The notes under the pieces: model-generated
Told to the model about the DNA's origin: nothing
The model's database searches: none
Seen by the model: the letters and a program-made list of their open reading frames with translations, nothing else
In this document: positions 8,261-15,828 of the stretch, in pieces
Position numbering within the stretch: position 1 is the stretch's first letter
Layout: each line of letters opens with the position of its first letter
Position numbers and translations under genes: made by a program
Assembly: GCA_951801955.1 (NCBI GenBank)
Contig: CATOOV010000016.1
Span: 1-58,824, forward strand
Length of the DNA stretch: 58,824 nt
Reading direction: 5' to 3'
DNA from: an uncultured Lachnospiraceae bacterium
Lineage (GTDB): Bacteria; Bacillota; Clostridia; Lachnospirales; Lachnospiraceae

Positions 8261-9751
8261 ATGAAATTACGAACCCGGCTGATTATTTCTTTTTTTATTA
8301 TCATAGTGGTGCCAGTGTTGTTGGCGGGGGCTACTGTTTGGGGATTTGGTCAGCACCAGATGAAAGCGATACGCCAGATATACAAGATGGATGGGAATGC
8401 TTATGATTATTTTGTAAATTCTTTTAAAGTTCTCAGCCATTTTACAAAATCTACTTACGAAAAACTTCAGAAGGTGGCAAAAGAAGCCCCTGAAAAATTG
8501 GAGGATCAGGCATATCTGGATGAAATTAATCGGGAGCTGGATGGAAAATATTCTTATCTGATTGTCAGGCAGGAAGACAAGCTGGTCTATGAGGGAAGCA
8601 AAGAAGCGGAAGATTCCCTCAGAGAAAATCTTCCAGAGTATGACAGCGATGTCTTACAGAGCGCAGGTTCTGGTTTTTATATGGAAGGAGAAGAACAGGC
8701 ACTGATCAAACAAATTGATTTTTCCTTTACAAACGGTAGTAAGGGAAGCGTTTTTATTATTACTTCCATGGAACGGTTGCTTCCAGATATTAAGGGTATT
8801 TTGCTGGATATGATGATTTCCATTTTTCTAATCTTAATATTTACAGCCGGGATGCTGACGGTTTGGATTTATCAAGGGATTATCAATCCCATTCATAAGC
8901 TTCAGGTTGCCGCGCAGAATATTAAAGCAGGTAATTTGGATTTTACCATTGAGGCAGACGGGAAAGACGAGATTGGAGAACTGTGCCGGAATTTTGAGGA
9001 AATGCGTCTCCGCTTAAAGGAATCAGAGGAAGAAAAATTAACGGGAGAAAAGGAAAATCGGGAACTAATCAGCAATATTTCTCATGATTTAAAAACGCCC
9101 ATCACCGCGATCAAGGGTTATGTGGAGGGGATTATGGATGGTGTTGCCGATACCCCTGAGAAGCAGGACAAGTATATCCGCACTATCTATAATAAGGCGA
9201 ATGAGATGGATATGCTGATCAACGAACTTACCTTGTATTCGAAAATTGATACCAACCGGATTCCTTATAACTTCAGCCGTATCAATGTGGCAGATTATTT
9301 TGATGATTGTGTGGAGGAAGTGGGCTTAGATCTGGAAGCGAAAAATATCAGGCTGAATTATATTGATTATGCAGACAAAGATGTGTTGATTATTGCAGAT
9401 CCAGAACAGCTACGGCGTGTAATCAATAATATTATCAGCAATTCTATCAAGTACCTGGATAAGCAGCAAGGATTTATCAATATCCGAATCCGGGATGTGG
9501 GAGACTTTATCCAGGTGGAGATAGAAGATAATGGGAAAGGGATAGCAGCAAGAGATCTGCCTTATATTTTTGATCGGTTTTACCGAACGGATGCCTCCCG
9601 CAATTCGTCTACTGGAGGAAGCGGGATAGGTCTGTCCATTGTGAAAAAAATCATAGAAGACCATGGTGGCAAAATCTGGGCGAACAGCAAAGAGGGCACA
9701 GGGACCATTATGTATTTTGTGATTCGGAAATATCAGGAGGTAATAAATTGA
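8261..9751 (+). CDS. Membrane sensor histidine kinase
   Basis: 496 residues. Two transmembrane segments (about 8-28 and 180-205) bracket an extracellular sensor domain of about 150 residues. Then come HAMP (about 206-258), the HisKA H-box SNISHDLKTPIT with phospho-acceptor H275, and HATPase_c with the N-box (NNIISNSIKY), G1 (DNGKGI), F-box (FDRFYR) and G2 (GGSGIGLSIV). It should autophosphorylate and signal to the response regulator encoded next, whose TTG start overlaps this stop by four bases. The signal is unknown; the extracellular domain shows no motif I recognise. Downstream genes (pseudouridine synthase, YtvI-like) give no clue to the stimulus. Confidence 0.92.
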   Translation: MKLRTRLIISFFIIIVVPVLLAGATVWGFGQHQMKAIRQIYKMDGNAYDYFVNSFKVLSHFTKSTYEKLQKVAKEAPEKLEDQAYLDEINRELDGKYSYLIVRQEDKLVYEGSKEAEDSLRENLPEYDSDVLQSAGSGFYMEGEEQALIKQIDFSFTNGSKGSVFIITSMERLLPDIKGILLDMMISIFLILIFTAGMLTVWIYQGIINPIHKLQVAAQNIKAGNLDFTIEADGKDEIGELCRNFEEMRLRLKESEEEKLTGEKENRELISNISHDLKTPITAIKGYVEGIMDGVADTPEKQDKYIRTIYNKANEMDMLINELTLYSKIDTNRIPYNFSRINVADYFDDCVEEVGLDLEAKNIRLNYIDYADKDVLIIADPEQLRRVINNIISNSIKYLDKQQGFINIRIRDVGDFIQVEIEDNGKGIAARDLPYIFDRFYRTDASRNSSTGGSGIGLSIVKKIIEDHGGKIWANSKEGTGTIMYFVIRKYQEVIN

Positions 9752-10437
9752 GTAAAGTATTGATTATTGAAGATGAAGAGGCAATTGCGGATCTGGAAAA
9801 GGATTATCTTGAATTGAGCGGCTTTACAGTAGAGATTGAGAATAATGGAAATCAGGGGCTTGCCAGGGCATTGAGTGAAGAGTTTGATATGTTTATATTA
9901 GATTTAATGCTCCCTGGTGTGGATGGCTTTGAAATATGTAAAAAAATCCGGGAAAACAAAAATACCCCTATTTTGATGGTATCAGCAAAAAAAGATGACA
10001 TTGATAAAATTCGAGGGTTAGGTCTGGGTGCAGATGATTACATTACCAAGCCCTTTTCTCCCAGTGAGCTGGTGGCAAGGGTAAAAGCACATCTTTCCAG
10101 GTATGAGAGGCTGATCAACAGTAATATACAGGAAAATGATATGATTGAAATTCGGGGGCTTAAAATTGATAAAACGGCGCGCCGTGTCTGGGTCAATGAG
10201 GAAGAAAAGCAATTTACCACCAAGGAATTTGACTTGCTGGCATTTTTGGCGCAGAATCCCAATCGTGTTTTTAGTAAGGAAGAATTGTTCAGCCAGATAT
10301 GGGATCTGGAATCCGTAGGTGATATCGCCACAGTCACAGTGCATATTAAAAAGATCCGGGAAAAAATTGAAGTCAACACGGCAAAGCCACAATATATTGA
10401 GACAATCTGGGGCGTTGGATATCGGTTTAAGGTATAA
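9748..10437 (+). CDS. OmpR/PhoB-family response regulator
   Basis: 229 residues: receiver domain (acidic pair near residues 8-10, phospho-acceptor D52 in LDLMLPG, conserved K in DDYITKPFSP) and a C-terminal winged-helix DNA-binding domain (FTTKEFDLLAFLAQNPNRVFSKEELFSQIW through YIETIWGVGYRF, typical of OmpR/PhoB). The start is TTG at 9748 with AGGAGG seven bases upstream, overlapping the kinase stop (TTGA), so the pair is translationally coupled. Partner of the preceding kinase. Confidence 0.95.
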   Translation: MSKVLIIEDEEAIADLEKDYLELSGFTVEIENNGNQGLARALSEEFDMFILDLMLPGVDGFEICKKIRENKNTPILMVSAKKDDIDKIRGLGLGADDYITKPFSPSELVARVKAHLSRYERLINSNIQENDMIEIRGLKIDKTARRVWVNEEEKQFTTKEFDLLAFLAQNPNRVFSKEELFSQIWDLESVGDIATVTVHIKKIREKIEVNTAKPQYIETIWGVGYRFKV

Positions 10438-10440
10438 TAG

Positions 10441-11172
10441 ATGAAGGATAAAATAGAAATTATCTATGAGGATCGTGAATTAGTAGTCTGTCACAAAATG
10501 CCTGGTACTCCAGTACAGACGGCGAAAGTTGGACAGTTGGATATGGTAAGCCTTCTGTCCAATTATTTTGCCGGCAAAAAGGAACGTACAGATATTTATA
10601 TTGTACACCGTCTGGACCAGCCAGTTGAGGGGATTATGGTGTTTGCCAGGACGAAACAAGCCGCGGCTGCGTTGAGCAGGCAGTCAAGGGAAAAAAATAT
10701 GGACAAATATTATATTGCCCTTGCAGAAGGAATTTTTGAACCTTCACATGGTGAATTTGAGAATTATCTTTTGCGGGATGGAAAGAAAAATACTTCCCAG
10801 GTTGTCTCCAAAGATACCATAGGGGCAAAAAAGGCGAAACTCTCTTTTAAAGTAAAAAAAGTATGGCATCCGAAAAAGGAGCCAGGCAAAGCAGGCATGT
10901 TAGACAACCAGGAAGAGAATTCTTTGAATGTGCCAATCAGCCTGTTGGAAATAAAATTGCACACGGGGCGCCATCATCAAATCCGAGTTCAAATGGCACA
11001 TGCTGGTCATCCCTTGGTGGGTGATAAGAAATATAATCCAAACTGTACTGCTGGATATCTGCCGGTGGGATTGTGCTCTGTCAAGCTCTCATTTTTCCAT
11101 CCTGGAACTGGAGAATCCATGGAGTTTACCGTCAAACCAAAAGGAGCAGCGTTTTCTCAATGGGAGGCATGA
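10441..11172 (+). CDS. RluA-family RNA pseudouridine synthase
   Basis: 243 residues. Contains the catalytic motif VHRLDQPVEGIMVFA (catalytic D59) and the C-terminal LLEIKLHTGRHHQIRVQMAHAGHPLVGDKKY block of the RluA/RluC/RluD family. It isomerises specific uridines in rRNA or tRNA; the target cannot be told from sequence. It lacks an N-terminal S4 domain, which RluC- and RluD-type enzymes usually have. It begins three bases after the response regulator stop and is probably in the same operon. Confidence 0.92.
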   Translation: MKDKIEIIYEDRELVVCHKMPGTPVQTAKVGQLDMVSLLSNYFAGKKERTDIYIVHRLDQPVEGIMVFARTKQAAAALSRQSREKNMDKYYIALAEGIFEPSHGEFENYLLRDGKKNTSQVVSKDTIGAKKAKLSFKVKKVWHPKKEPGKAGMLDNQEENSLNVPISLLEIKLHTGRHHQIRVQMAHAGHPLVGDKKYNPNCTAGYLPVGLCSVKLSFFHPGTGESMEFTVKPKGAAFSQWEA

Positions 11173-11278
11173 GAATGATTGCAAGTTGAGCCTGTTTTTT
11201 CAAGTATGCAATCGCATCCAATGGTCTTGCCCAGCTTACAACAGGTATAAAAAAAGAAAATCCGTACATACTGATTCC

Positions 11279-12310
11279 ATGCAGAATGAAGTGAAGAATA
11301 GTGCGCGGAAGATAGGAAAACTTTTGGGAGTTACTCTGGCAGTTTACGCCAGCATCCGCTGGCTGCTGCCCCTGGTACTTCCCTTTTTTATTGCCTTTTT
11401 ATTGGCAAAACTCTTAAATCCGCTGGTGGAAAAATTAGAAGAAAAATTAAAATGGAAAAGAAGTATCTGGTCAATGCTTCTGGTGGGGCTTTTGTTTGTC
11501 CTGTTGGGAGTCCTGTTGGGAATATTTTTAAAAATACTGTTAGAACAGGTAAAAAATGTTGTGGACAATTTGGAGGTATACAAAGAGCAGGCAGGTAGTT
11601 TTTTTCGGGAATGTTGCTGCCAAGTTGAAATCTTGACTGGAATACAGGCAGATTCCATTCAGGATGGAATGACAAAGCAGCTTCCAGGCTTGATGCAGCA
11701 TATGCGCACCAATGTGCTTCCCCTAGTGATGAATGGAACGATATCTTATGCCAAAAATTTGTTTATTTGTTTGGGAATTTGTTTTGTGGTGATTATCAGT
11801 ACAATTCTGATTCTGAAAGATTATCAAAAAATCCGTTCCTCCCTTGAGAATCATCCAATTGGCAGGATTGGGCTTAAGGTTTGCCGCAAAACTTATGAGG
11901 CAGGCGGCGCATATATAAAGGCACAGTTTATCATTATGATTTCAATTACAGTTGTCTGTGTGGCAGGGCTGTATCTGTCTGGAAATGACTATGCACTTCT
12001 GACAGGCTGCGGGATTGGGATTTGCGATGCCATGCCTTTTTTGGGAACAGGGACTATTTTTGTTCCCTGGGCTGTTGTTGAAGTGCTGCAGGGAAAATAT
12101 ATGCTGGCAGCAATTTATACGGTGATATACACCATATGTAGCCTGATGAGGGAAATTCTTGAACCAAAGCTTTTGGGAAATAAATTGGGAATGCATCCCT
12201 TATCTGTAATTGTCAGTATGTATGTGGGGCTTGGGATTTATGGATTATGGGGCTTTGCCTTGGGTCCTCTTTCCTATATTTTGATTCGGGAAATTTACTT
12301 GACAATTTGA
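11279..12310 (+). CDS. AI-2E-family permease, YtvI-like sporulation membrane protein
   Basis: 343 residues with the AI-2E/PerM layout: two N-terminal helices (about 20-40, 60-85), a long soluble loop, then about five more helices, with GIGICDAMPFLGTGTIFVPWAV and EPKLLGNKLGMHPLSVIVSMYVGLGIYGLWGFALGP near the C-terminus. The latter resemble spore protein YtvI. The exact role of YtvI in sporulation is unclear. The frame stays open upstream into the pseudouridine synthase gene; I chose the ATG at 11279 because the protein there begins with the family-like KIGKLLG helix, but no strong ribosome site is seen. The promoter of the T-box unit overlaps its last codons. Confidence 0.8.
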   Translation: MQNEVKNSARKIGKLLGVTLAVYASIRWLLPLVLPFFIAFLLAKLLNPLVEKLEEKLKWKRSIWSMLLVGLLFVLLGVLLGIFLKILLEQVKNVVDNLEVYKEQAGSFFRECCCQVEILTGIQADSIQDGMTKQLPGLMQHMRTNVLPLVMNGTISYAKNLFICLGICFVVIISTILILKDYQKIRSSLENHPIGRIGLKVCRKTYEAGGAYIKAQFIIMISITVVCVAGLYLSGNDYALLTGCGIGICDAMPFLGTGTIFVPWAVVEVLQGKYMLAAIYTVIYTICSLMREILEPKLLGNKLGMHPLSVIVSMYVGLGIYGLWGFALGPLSYILIREIYLTI

Positions 12311-12327
12311 AAAAATAGGAATAAAAT
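12299..12327 (+). promoter_or_regulatory. Sigma-A promoter for the T-box/proS transcript
   Basis: TTGACA (12299-12304), 17-bp spacer, TAAAAT (12322-12327). The -35 box lies inside the last codons and stop region of the YtvI-like gene. Start of transcription is expected near 12334. Confidence 0.75.
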
Positions 12328-12333
12328 AATCAG

Positions 12334-12577
12334 TACATTGAATAAGTAATATAAAGCTAGGTGTTGAAGAGGAATAGTACGGATAGGAATATGCACAGAG
12401 AGGAGATCAATGCTGAGAGATTTCTCATACCAATATTCGGAACCCACCTTGGAGCCGCGTATGAAAATACGCCGAGTTACCGCGTTAAGGTATTTGAGAG
12501 AATGTAGATATACATTAATCAGGGTGGTACCGCCGGAATTCCGGTCCCTATGGGGCTTGGGATTCCGGCGTTTTTTC
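12334..12577 (+). promoter_or_regulatory. T-box leader, proline-specific (specifier CCC)
   Basis: Binds uncharged tRNA and allows read-through into proS. The T-box sequence AGGGTGGTACCGCC is at 12521-12534. Stem I features are present: GAAGAGGAATAGTA at the base, the AGAGAG motif, and AACCCACCTTGGAGC, in which CCC (12443-12445), followed by A, is in the specifier position and matches a proline codon. The terminator is CGCCGGAAT/ATTCCGGCG (12531-12539 and 12562-12570) followed by TTTTTT, and it shares bases with the antiterminator. Everything agrees with control of prolyl-tRNA synthetase. Confidence 0.93.
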
Positions 12578-12582
12578 TATAT

Positions 12583-12609
12583 TTAGGAAAGTTCTTTGAA
12601 CGTTCCTAA
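12583..12609. repeat. Family C short palindrome, copy 2
   Basis: TTAGGAAAGTTC and GAACGTTCCTAA pair (one mismatch) around TTT. It directly follows the T-box terminator run and precedes the proS ribosome site, so it is in the read-through mRNA. Confidence 0.6.
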
Positions 12610-12640
12610 TAATGAACATGTTTGAAAGGAGAATGAATTT

Positions 12641-14083
12641 ATGGCGAAGGACAAAAAATTAGTAGAAGCCATTACATCTATGGATACTGATTTTGCGCAG
12701 TGGTATACAGATGTAGTAAAAAAGGCAGAATTGATTGATTATTCCAGTGTAAAAGGGTGCATGGTAATTAAGCCGGCAGGTTATGCCTTATGGGAAAATA
12801 TTCAGAGTGAGTTAGATCGAAGATTTAAAGAAACAGGTGTAGAAAATGTCTATATGCCTATGTTTATTCCAGAGAGCTTGCTTCAGAAAGAGAAAGACCA
12901 TGTCGAAGGGTTTGCCCCAGAAGTTGCTTGGGTTACCCATGGCGGATTAAATCCATTGCAGGAGAGAATGTGTGTAAGACCCACTTCTGAGACATTATTT
13001 TGCGACTTCTATGCAAATGATATCCAATCTTATAGGGATCTGCCAAAATGTTATAACCAGTGGTGTTCGGTCGTGCGTTGGGAAAAGGAGACCAGGCCTT
13101 TCCTGCGTTCCAGGGAATTTTTGTGGCAGGAGGGGCATACGGCACATGCGACGGCAGAGGAAGCCGAAGAGCGTACCATACAGATGCTGAACCTGTACGC
13201 AGATTTCTGTGAGGAAGTGCTTGCTATGCCAGTTGTCCGCGGAAAAAAGACAGAAAAGGAAAAATTCGCGGGTGCAGAGGCAACCTATACAATTGAAGCG
13301 TTGATGCATGACGGCAAAGCGCTCCAATCTGGTACCAGCCATAATTTTGGAGATGGGTTTGCAAAAGCCTTTGGTATTCAGTATACAGATAAGGATAATA
13401 AACTGCAGTATGTGCACCAGACTTCTTGGGGAATGACGACTCGCTTGATCGGTGCCATCATCATGGTACATGGAGATGATTCTGGATTGGTACTGCCGCC
13501 TCAAATTGCACCTACACAAGTTATGGTCATTCCGATTCAGCAGCATAAAAAAGGTATTTTGGAGAAAGCAGAGGAATTAAAAGAAGTTCTTAAAAACGCG
13601 GGCATACGTGTAAAGATGGACGATAGTGAAAAGAGTCCTGGATGGAAGTTTTCTGAACAGGAAATGCGTGGTATTCCTATTCGTTTGGAGATCGGTCCAA
13701 AAGATCTGGAAGCAGGAAAGTGTATTTTGGTGCGCAGAGATACCAGGGAAAAAACGGTATGTGTATTGGAACAGGTAGCGCAGACAGCAGAAAGGCTGCT
13801 GAAATCCATGCAAGATGATATGTTCGCACGTGCCAAGGCACATTTGGATTCCCATATTTCAGATGTGAAATCTTATGAAGAATTCAAGGACAGCGTAGAA
13901 CATAAACCAGGGTTTATCCGGGCTATGTGGTGCGGCGATGTGGAATGTGAAAACAAGATTAAAGAAGAAACTACGGCGACTTCACGTTGTATGCCATTGG
14001 AAGATCAAGAGGCAATTTCAGATGTCTGCGTGTGCTGTGGAAAACCTGCACATAAATTGGTATACTGGGGGAAAGCTTATTAG
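12641..14083 (+). CDS. proS: Prolyl-tRNA synthetase, short archaeal/eukaryote-like type
   Basis: Charges tRNA-Pro. 480 residues and no bacterial editing insertion between class II motifs 2 and 3, which marks the archaeal/eukaryote-like type common in Clostridia. Visible are [15 protein letters not shown] (motif 1 region), RPTSET and [23 protein letters not shown] (motif 2), [27 protein letters not shown] (motif 3), the anticodon-binding domain (VMVIPIQ onward), and a C-terminal zinc-like segment with Cys pairs. AAAGGAGAA precedes the ATG. Expression is controlled by the T-box upstream. Confidence 0.97.
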   Translation: MAKDKKLVEAITSMDTDFAQWYTDVVKKAELIDYSSVKGCMVIKPAGYALWENIQSELDRRFKETGVENVYMPMFIPESLLQKEKDHVEGFAPEVAWVTHGGLNPLQERMCVRPTSETLFCDFYANDIQSYRDLPKCYNQWCSVVRWEKETRPFLRSREFLWQEGHTAHATAEEAEERTIQMLNLYADFCEEVLAMPVVRGKKTEKEKFAGAEATYTIEALMHDGKALQSGTSHNFGDGFAKAFGIQYTDKDNKLQYVHQTSWGMTTRLIGAIIMVHGDDSGLVLPPQIAPTQVMVIPIQQHKKGILEKAEELKEVLKNAGIRVKMDDSEKSPGWKFSEQEMRGIPIRLEIGPKDLEAGKCILVRRDTREKTVCVLEQVAQTAERLLKSMQDDMFARAKAHLDSHISDVKSYEEFKDSVEHKPGFIRAMWCGDVECENKIKEETTATSRCMPLEDQEAISDVCVCCGKPAHKLVYWGKAY

Positions 14084-14182
14084 TTGTTGACGATATCAGG
14101 TGTGGGGCGCGCGTTTTTAAGTAGTGCTAAGATTGTCTCCCATCTGATAGAATTTGAGATAAAAGTGTTTGGCAAACTGGAG

Positions 14183-14247
14183 GGCGGATTTGTTTTTGTT
14201 AGCAGGGTTGCCTGTACTCCGCAGCAAGAACGCTGATGGCGTTCTTC
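14183..14247 (+). repeat. Family D repeat, copy 1
   Basis: About 65 bp: GGCGGATTTGTTTTTGTTAGC at one end and the palindrome AAGAACGCTGATGGCGTTCTT at the other. Three more copies lie at 21017 (inverted), 50451 (direct) and 54518 (inverted). This one lies 100 bases after the proS stop, tail to tail with the putative leftward transcript. Confidence 0.8.
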
Positions 14248-15003
14248 AAATTAATGAAGAAGGCTGCACCGATCTTAAATCATCTGATGCAGCCTTCTAA
14301 ACTATGCTGTCCATGGGACTATACCTCATTCTTTCCGAAACCTCAGGTCTTCCTTCTGAAATTTTCTTACCACTGAATTCCTTGTATGTACCGAAAATGG
14401 ATTATTTCCAAATCGGTCAGCCATACGATTCTCTTTTTCTTAATCTCTGTCCAGGGCTTCTTCCGAAAGTTCCTTGATTTCTTTTGTAAGGTGTCTAAAT
14501 TCTTTTAGAAATCGTTACATTTGCAAATTTCTTCCATATCGCTTTCATTTCGATTATCCAGTATCTGTGAGGATCCCCCTGATTTCTCCATTCCGAAAAT
14601 ACAAGGTCGGATGCTTACGCGTCGATAATACTTTGTTATTTTTCATCTGTATGTGAAAACTTCTATCTTGATAGAAACCATCCACAGTTATTGAAATCTT
14701 CCAGAATTCAGTTACTATCAACTGGGATAAGAACCTTATTGTAATTTCCCATTCCAGAAATCCTGTTTCCTATCAGCAGTAACCAGATGTATCGTCTTAA
14801 AACCCTATATCCGTTATTTGCATCTGTAAAAATTTACGAAAGAACTTATTGTAACTTTTCTTGTACCTCTGTGTATATCAGAGGGAAACTAATTTAAATA
14901 CTTTGGTGGACTATACCTCTCTTTCTTAGATTATGGGGTAGTTCGCTTTGTTTTCGGTGGTCTCTACCTCCTGTTCTGTTAATATTGTCTTGTTTGTTTT
15001 GAT
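14245..15003 (-). ncRNA. Candidate large non-coding RNA (or decayed gene), leftward
   Basis: A stretch of about 760 bases with no intact gene on either strand, bounded by a consensus leftward promoter (15010-15038) and a leftward hairpin terminator (14258-14298). On the minus strand the transcript would start AUCAAAACAAAC and carry local hairpins: a CCUCUG/CAGAGG stem (14866-14884), UUCUAUC/GAUAGAA (14661-14676), and a possible long-range pair between 14381-14387 and 14599-14605. A near-consensus AGGAGG near its 5' end has no start codon after it. The motif GGTATAGTCC occurs near both ends. I searched by eye for RNase P, tmRNA, SRP and 6S signatures and found none. Purine-rich open stretches (up to 71 codons without stop, around 14561-14773) leave a decayed protein gene possible. 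Size and layout recall large structured RNAs such as OLE, GOLLD or ROOL, but I cannot show homology. Confidence 0.5.
14258..14298 (-). terminator. Leftward terminator of the candidate RNA
   Basis: 11-bp perfect stem AGAAGGCTGCA/TGCAGCCTTCT (14288-14298 and 14258-14268) with a 19-base loop. On the minus strand it is followed by TCATTAATTT; on the plus strand no T-run follows, so leftward use is favoured. Confidence 0.65.
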
Positions 15004-15009
15004 GAGTTT

Positions 15010-15038
15010 ATTATATCTAACATAAACCTAAAAGTCAA
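15010..15038 (-). promoter_or_regulatory. Near-consensus sigma-A promoter reading left
   Basis: On the minus strand: TTGACT (15038-15033), exactly 17 bases, TATAAT (15015-15010). It is among the best promoters in the window, yet the next 750 bases contain no intact gene. Expected start near 15003. Confidence 0.75.
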
Positions 15039-15222
15039 CTGTTTTTTTGAAAATTTTCTATTAAACATGCTTATAACTGAAACCAAATAAATAAGCATAA
15101 GAATATTCTGAAAATTTATAACTCAGATGGACAAGGAAAACATTTCAGGCAATGAAATAAAATGTTAAGAAAAAGGTAAAATGAATTCTAATTTAGATAA
15201 GGATTTTATGGCAATGATAAAA

Positions 15223-15266
15223 TGGTACCATAAAAAGAGGTGTTAGCACTTCTTTTTATGGTACCA
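15223..15266. terminator. Hairpin terminator downstream of the TSCPD gene
   Basis: A perfect 16-bp stem TGGTACCATAAAAAGA/TCTTTTTATGGTACCA, extended by AGGTG/CACTT, with the loop around TTAG. On the minus strand it lies 26 bases after the stop of the gene at 15292-15546 and is followed by a T-rich run. Confidence 0.8.
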
Positions 15267-15291
15267 GTGTTTATTGGAAAAGAGAAATCTC

Positions 15292-15546
15292 CTAGAGAGA
15301 AGCTTCATAAGCTGCGCGGCAGGCTTTGGCAAGCTGGTCACCGCAGGAGGTACCTCGCCCGTTGCAAGAAATGCCGCTGATTTTCTGTTCCACCTGTTCG
15401 ACTGTCATTCCTTCTACCAGTTTGGGAATTGCCTGTAAATTGCCATTGCATCCACCAGTAAATTTTACATTTTTTACAATATTGCCATCTAATTCTACTT
15501 CAATCATTGTGGAACAGGTTCCCCTGGTCTTATATAAAAAGCTCAT
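15292..15546 (-). CDS. TSCPD-domain protein (TIGR03905-like)
   Basis: 84 residues. Matches the small TSCPD family: MSFLYKTRGTCS at the start, VKFTGGCNGNLQAI in the middle and RGTSCGDQLAKA near the end, where the family motif is usually TSCPDQLA (here G replaces P). TSCPD domains also occur at the C-terminus of class II ribonucleotide reductases; the function of the free-standing form is unknown, though conserved cysteines suggest metal binding. The ATG at 15546 was chosen for its AAAGGAG; the frame runs on upstream without a ribosome site. Single-gene unit with its own terminator. Confidence 0.85.
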   Translation of the reverse strand: MSFLYKTRGTCSTMIEVELDGNIVKNVKFTGGCNGNLQAIPKLVEGMTVEQVEQKISGISCNGRGTSCGDQLAKACRAAYEASL

Positions 15547-15653
15547 ATGTAATCTCCTTTCATAATTATGATGCAGCAGGTAACAGCGGGTACGTACTTG
15601 CAAACCATTTCTCCAAAAACGGATGTTCCCATTACCCTTTGCTCTTTTCATAC

Positions 15654-15659
15654 ATTATA
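15654..15659 (-). promoter_or_regulatory. -10 box for the TSCPD gene
   Basis: TATAAT on the minus strand, preceded by TGA (extended -10 form TGATATAAT), about 110 bases before the start codon. The -35 region is poor. Confidence 0.45.
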
Positions 15660-15726
15660 TCATGAAAAAAAACGATATAGAAGGGGATTTCATAGAAAAT
15701 TCATAATTCGTTCACTGGTTTATGTA

Positions 15727-15755
15727 TTGTTTAAAGAGGGGGAAAGTGTTACAAT
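15727..15755 (+). promoter_or_regulatory. Promoter of secA
   Basis: TTGTTT (15727-15732), 17-bp spacer, TACAAT (15750-15755), 73 bases before the secA start. Confidence 0.65.
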
Positions 15756-15828
15756 GTAAGAAGTTGTCCGTGAAAACGGGATAAGAAGTGTGGCAGGAAT
15801 CTGTCAGAAAGAAATAGGAGCATTATAT

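Noticed and set aside
14474..14656. Small 60-residue plus-strand frame in the gene-free region.
   Set aside because: No ribosome site, no homology I recognise, and it runs antisense to the predicted transcript.
14561..14773. A 71-codon stop-free minus-strand stretch (and shorter stretches at 14300-14520) that read like protein.
   Set aside because: No start codon with ribosome site, stops between the pieces, and the strand is purine-rich, which gives K/E/R-rich chance frames. Kept as the main rival explanation for the candidate RNA.
14245..15003. RNase P RNA, tmRNA, SRP RNA or 6S RNA as identity of the gene-free transcript.
   Set aside because: None of the conserved words (for example GAGGAAAGTCC of RNase P, or the tmRNA ends) is present and the length does not fit.
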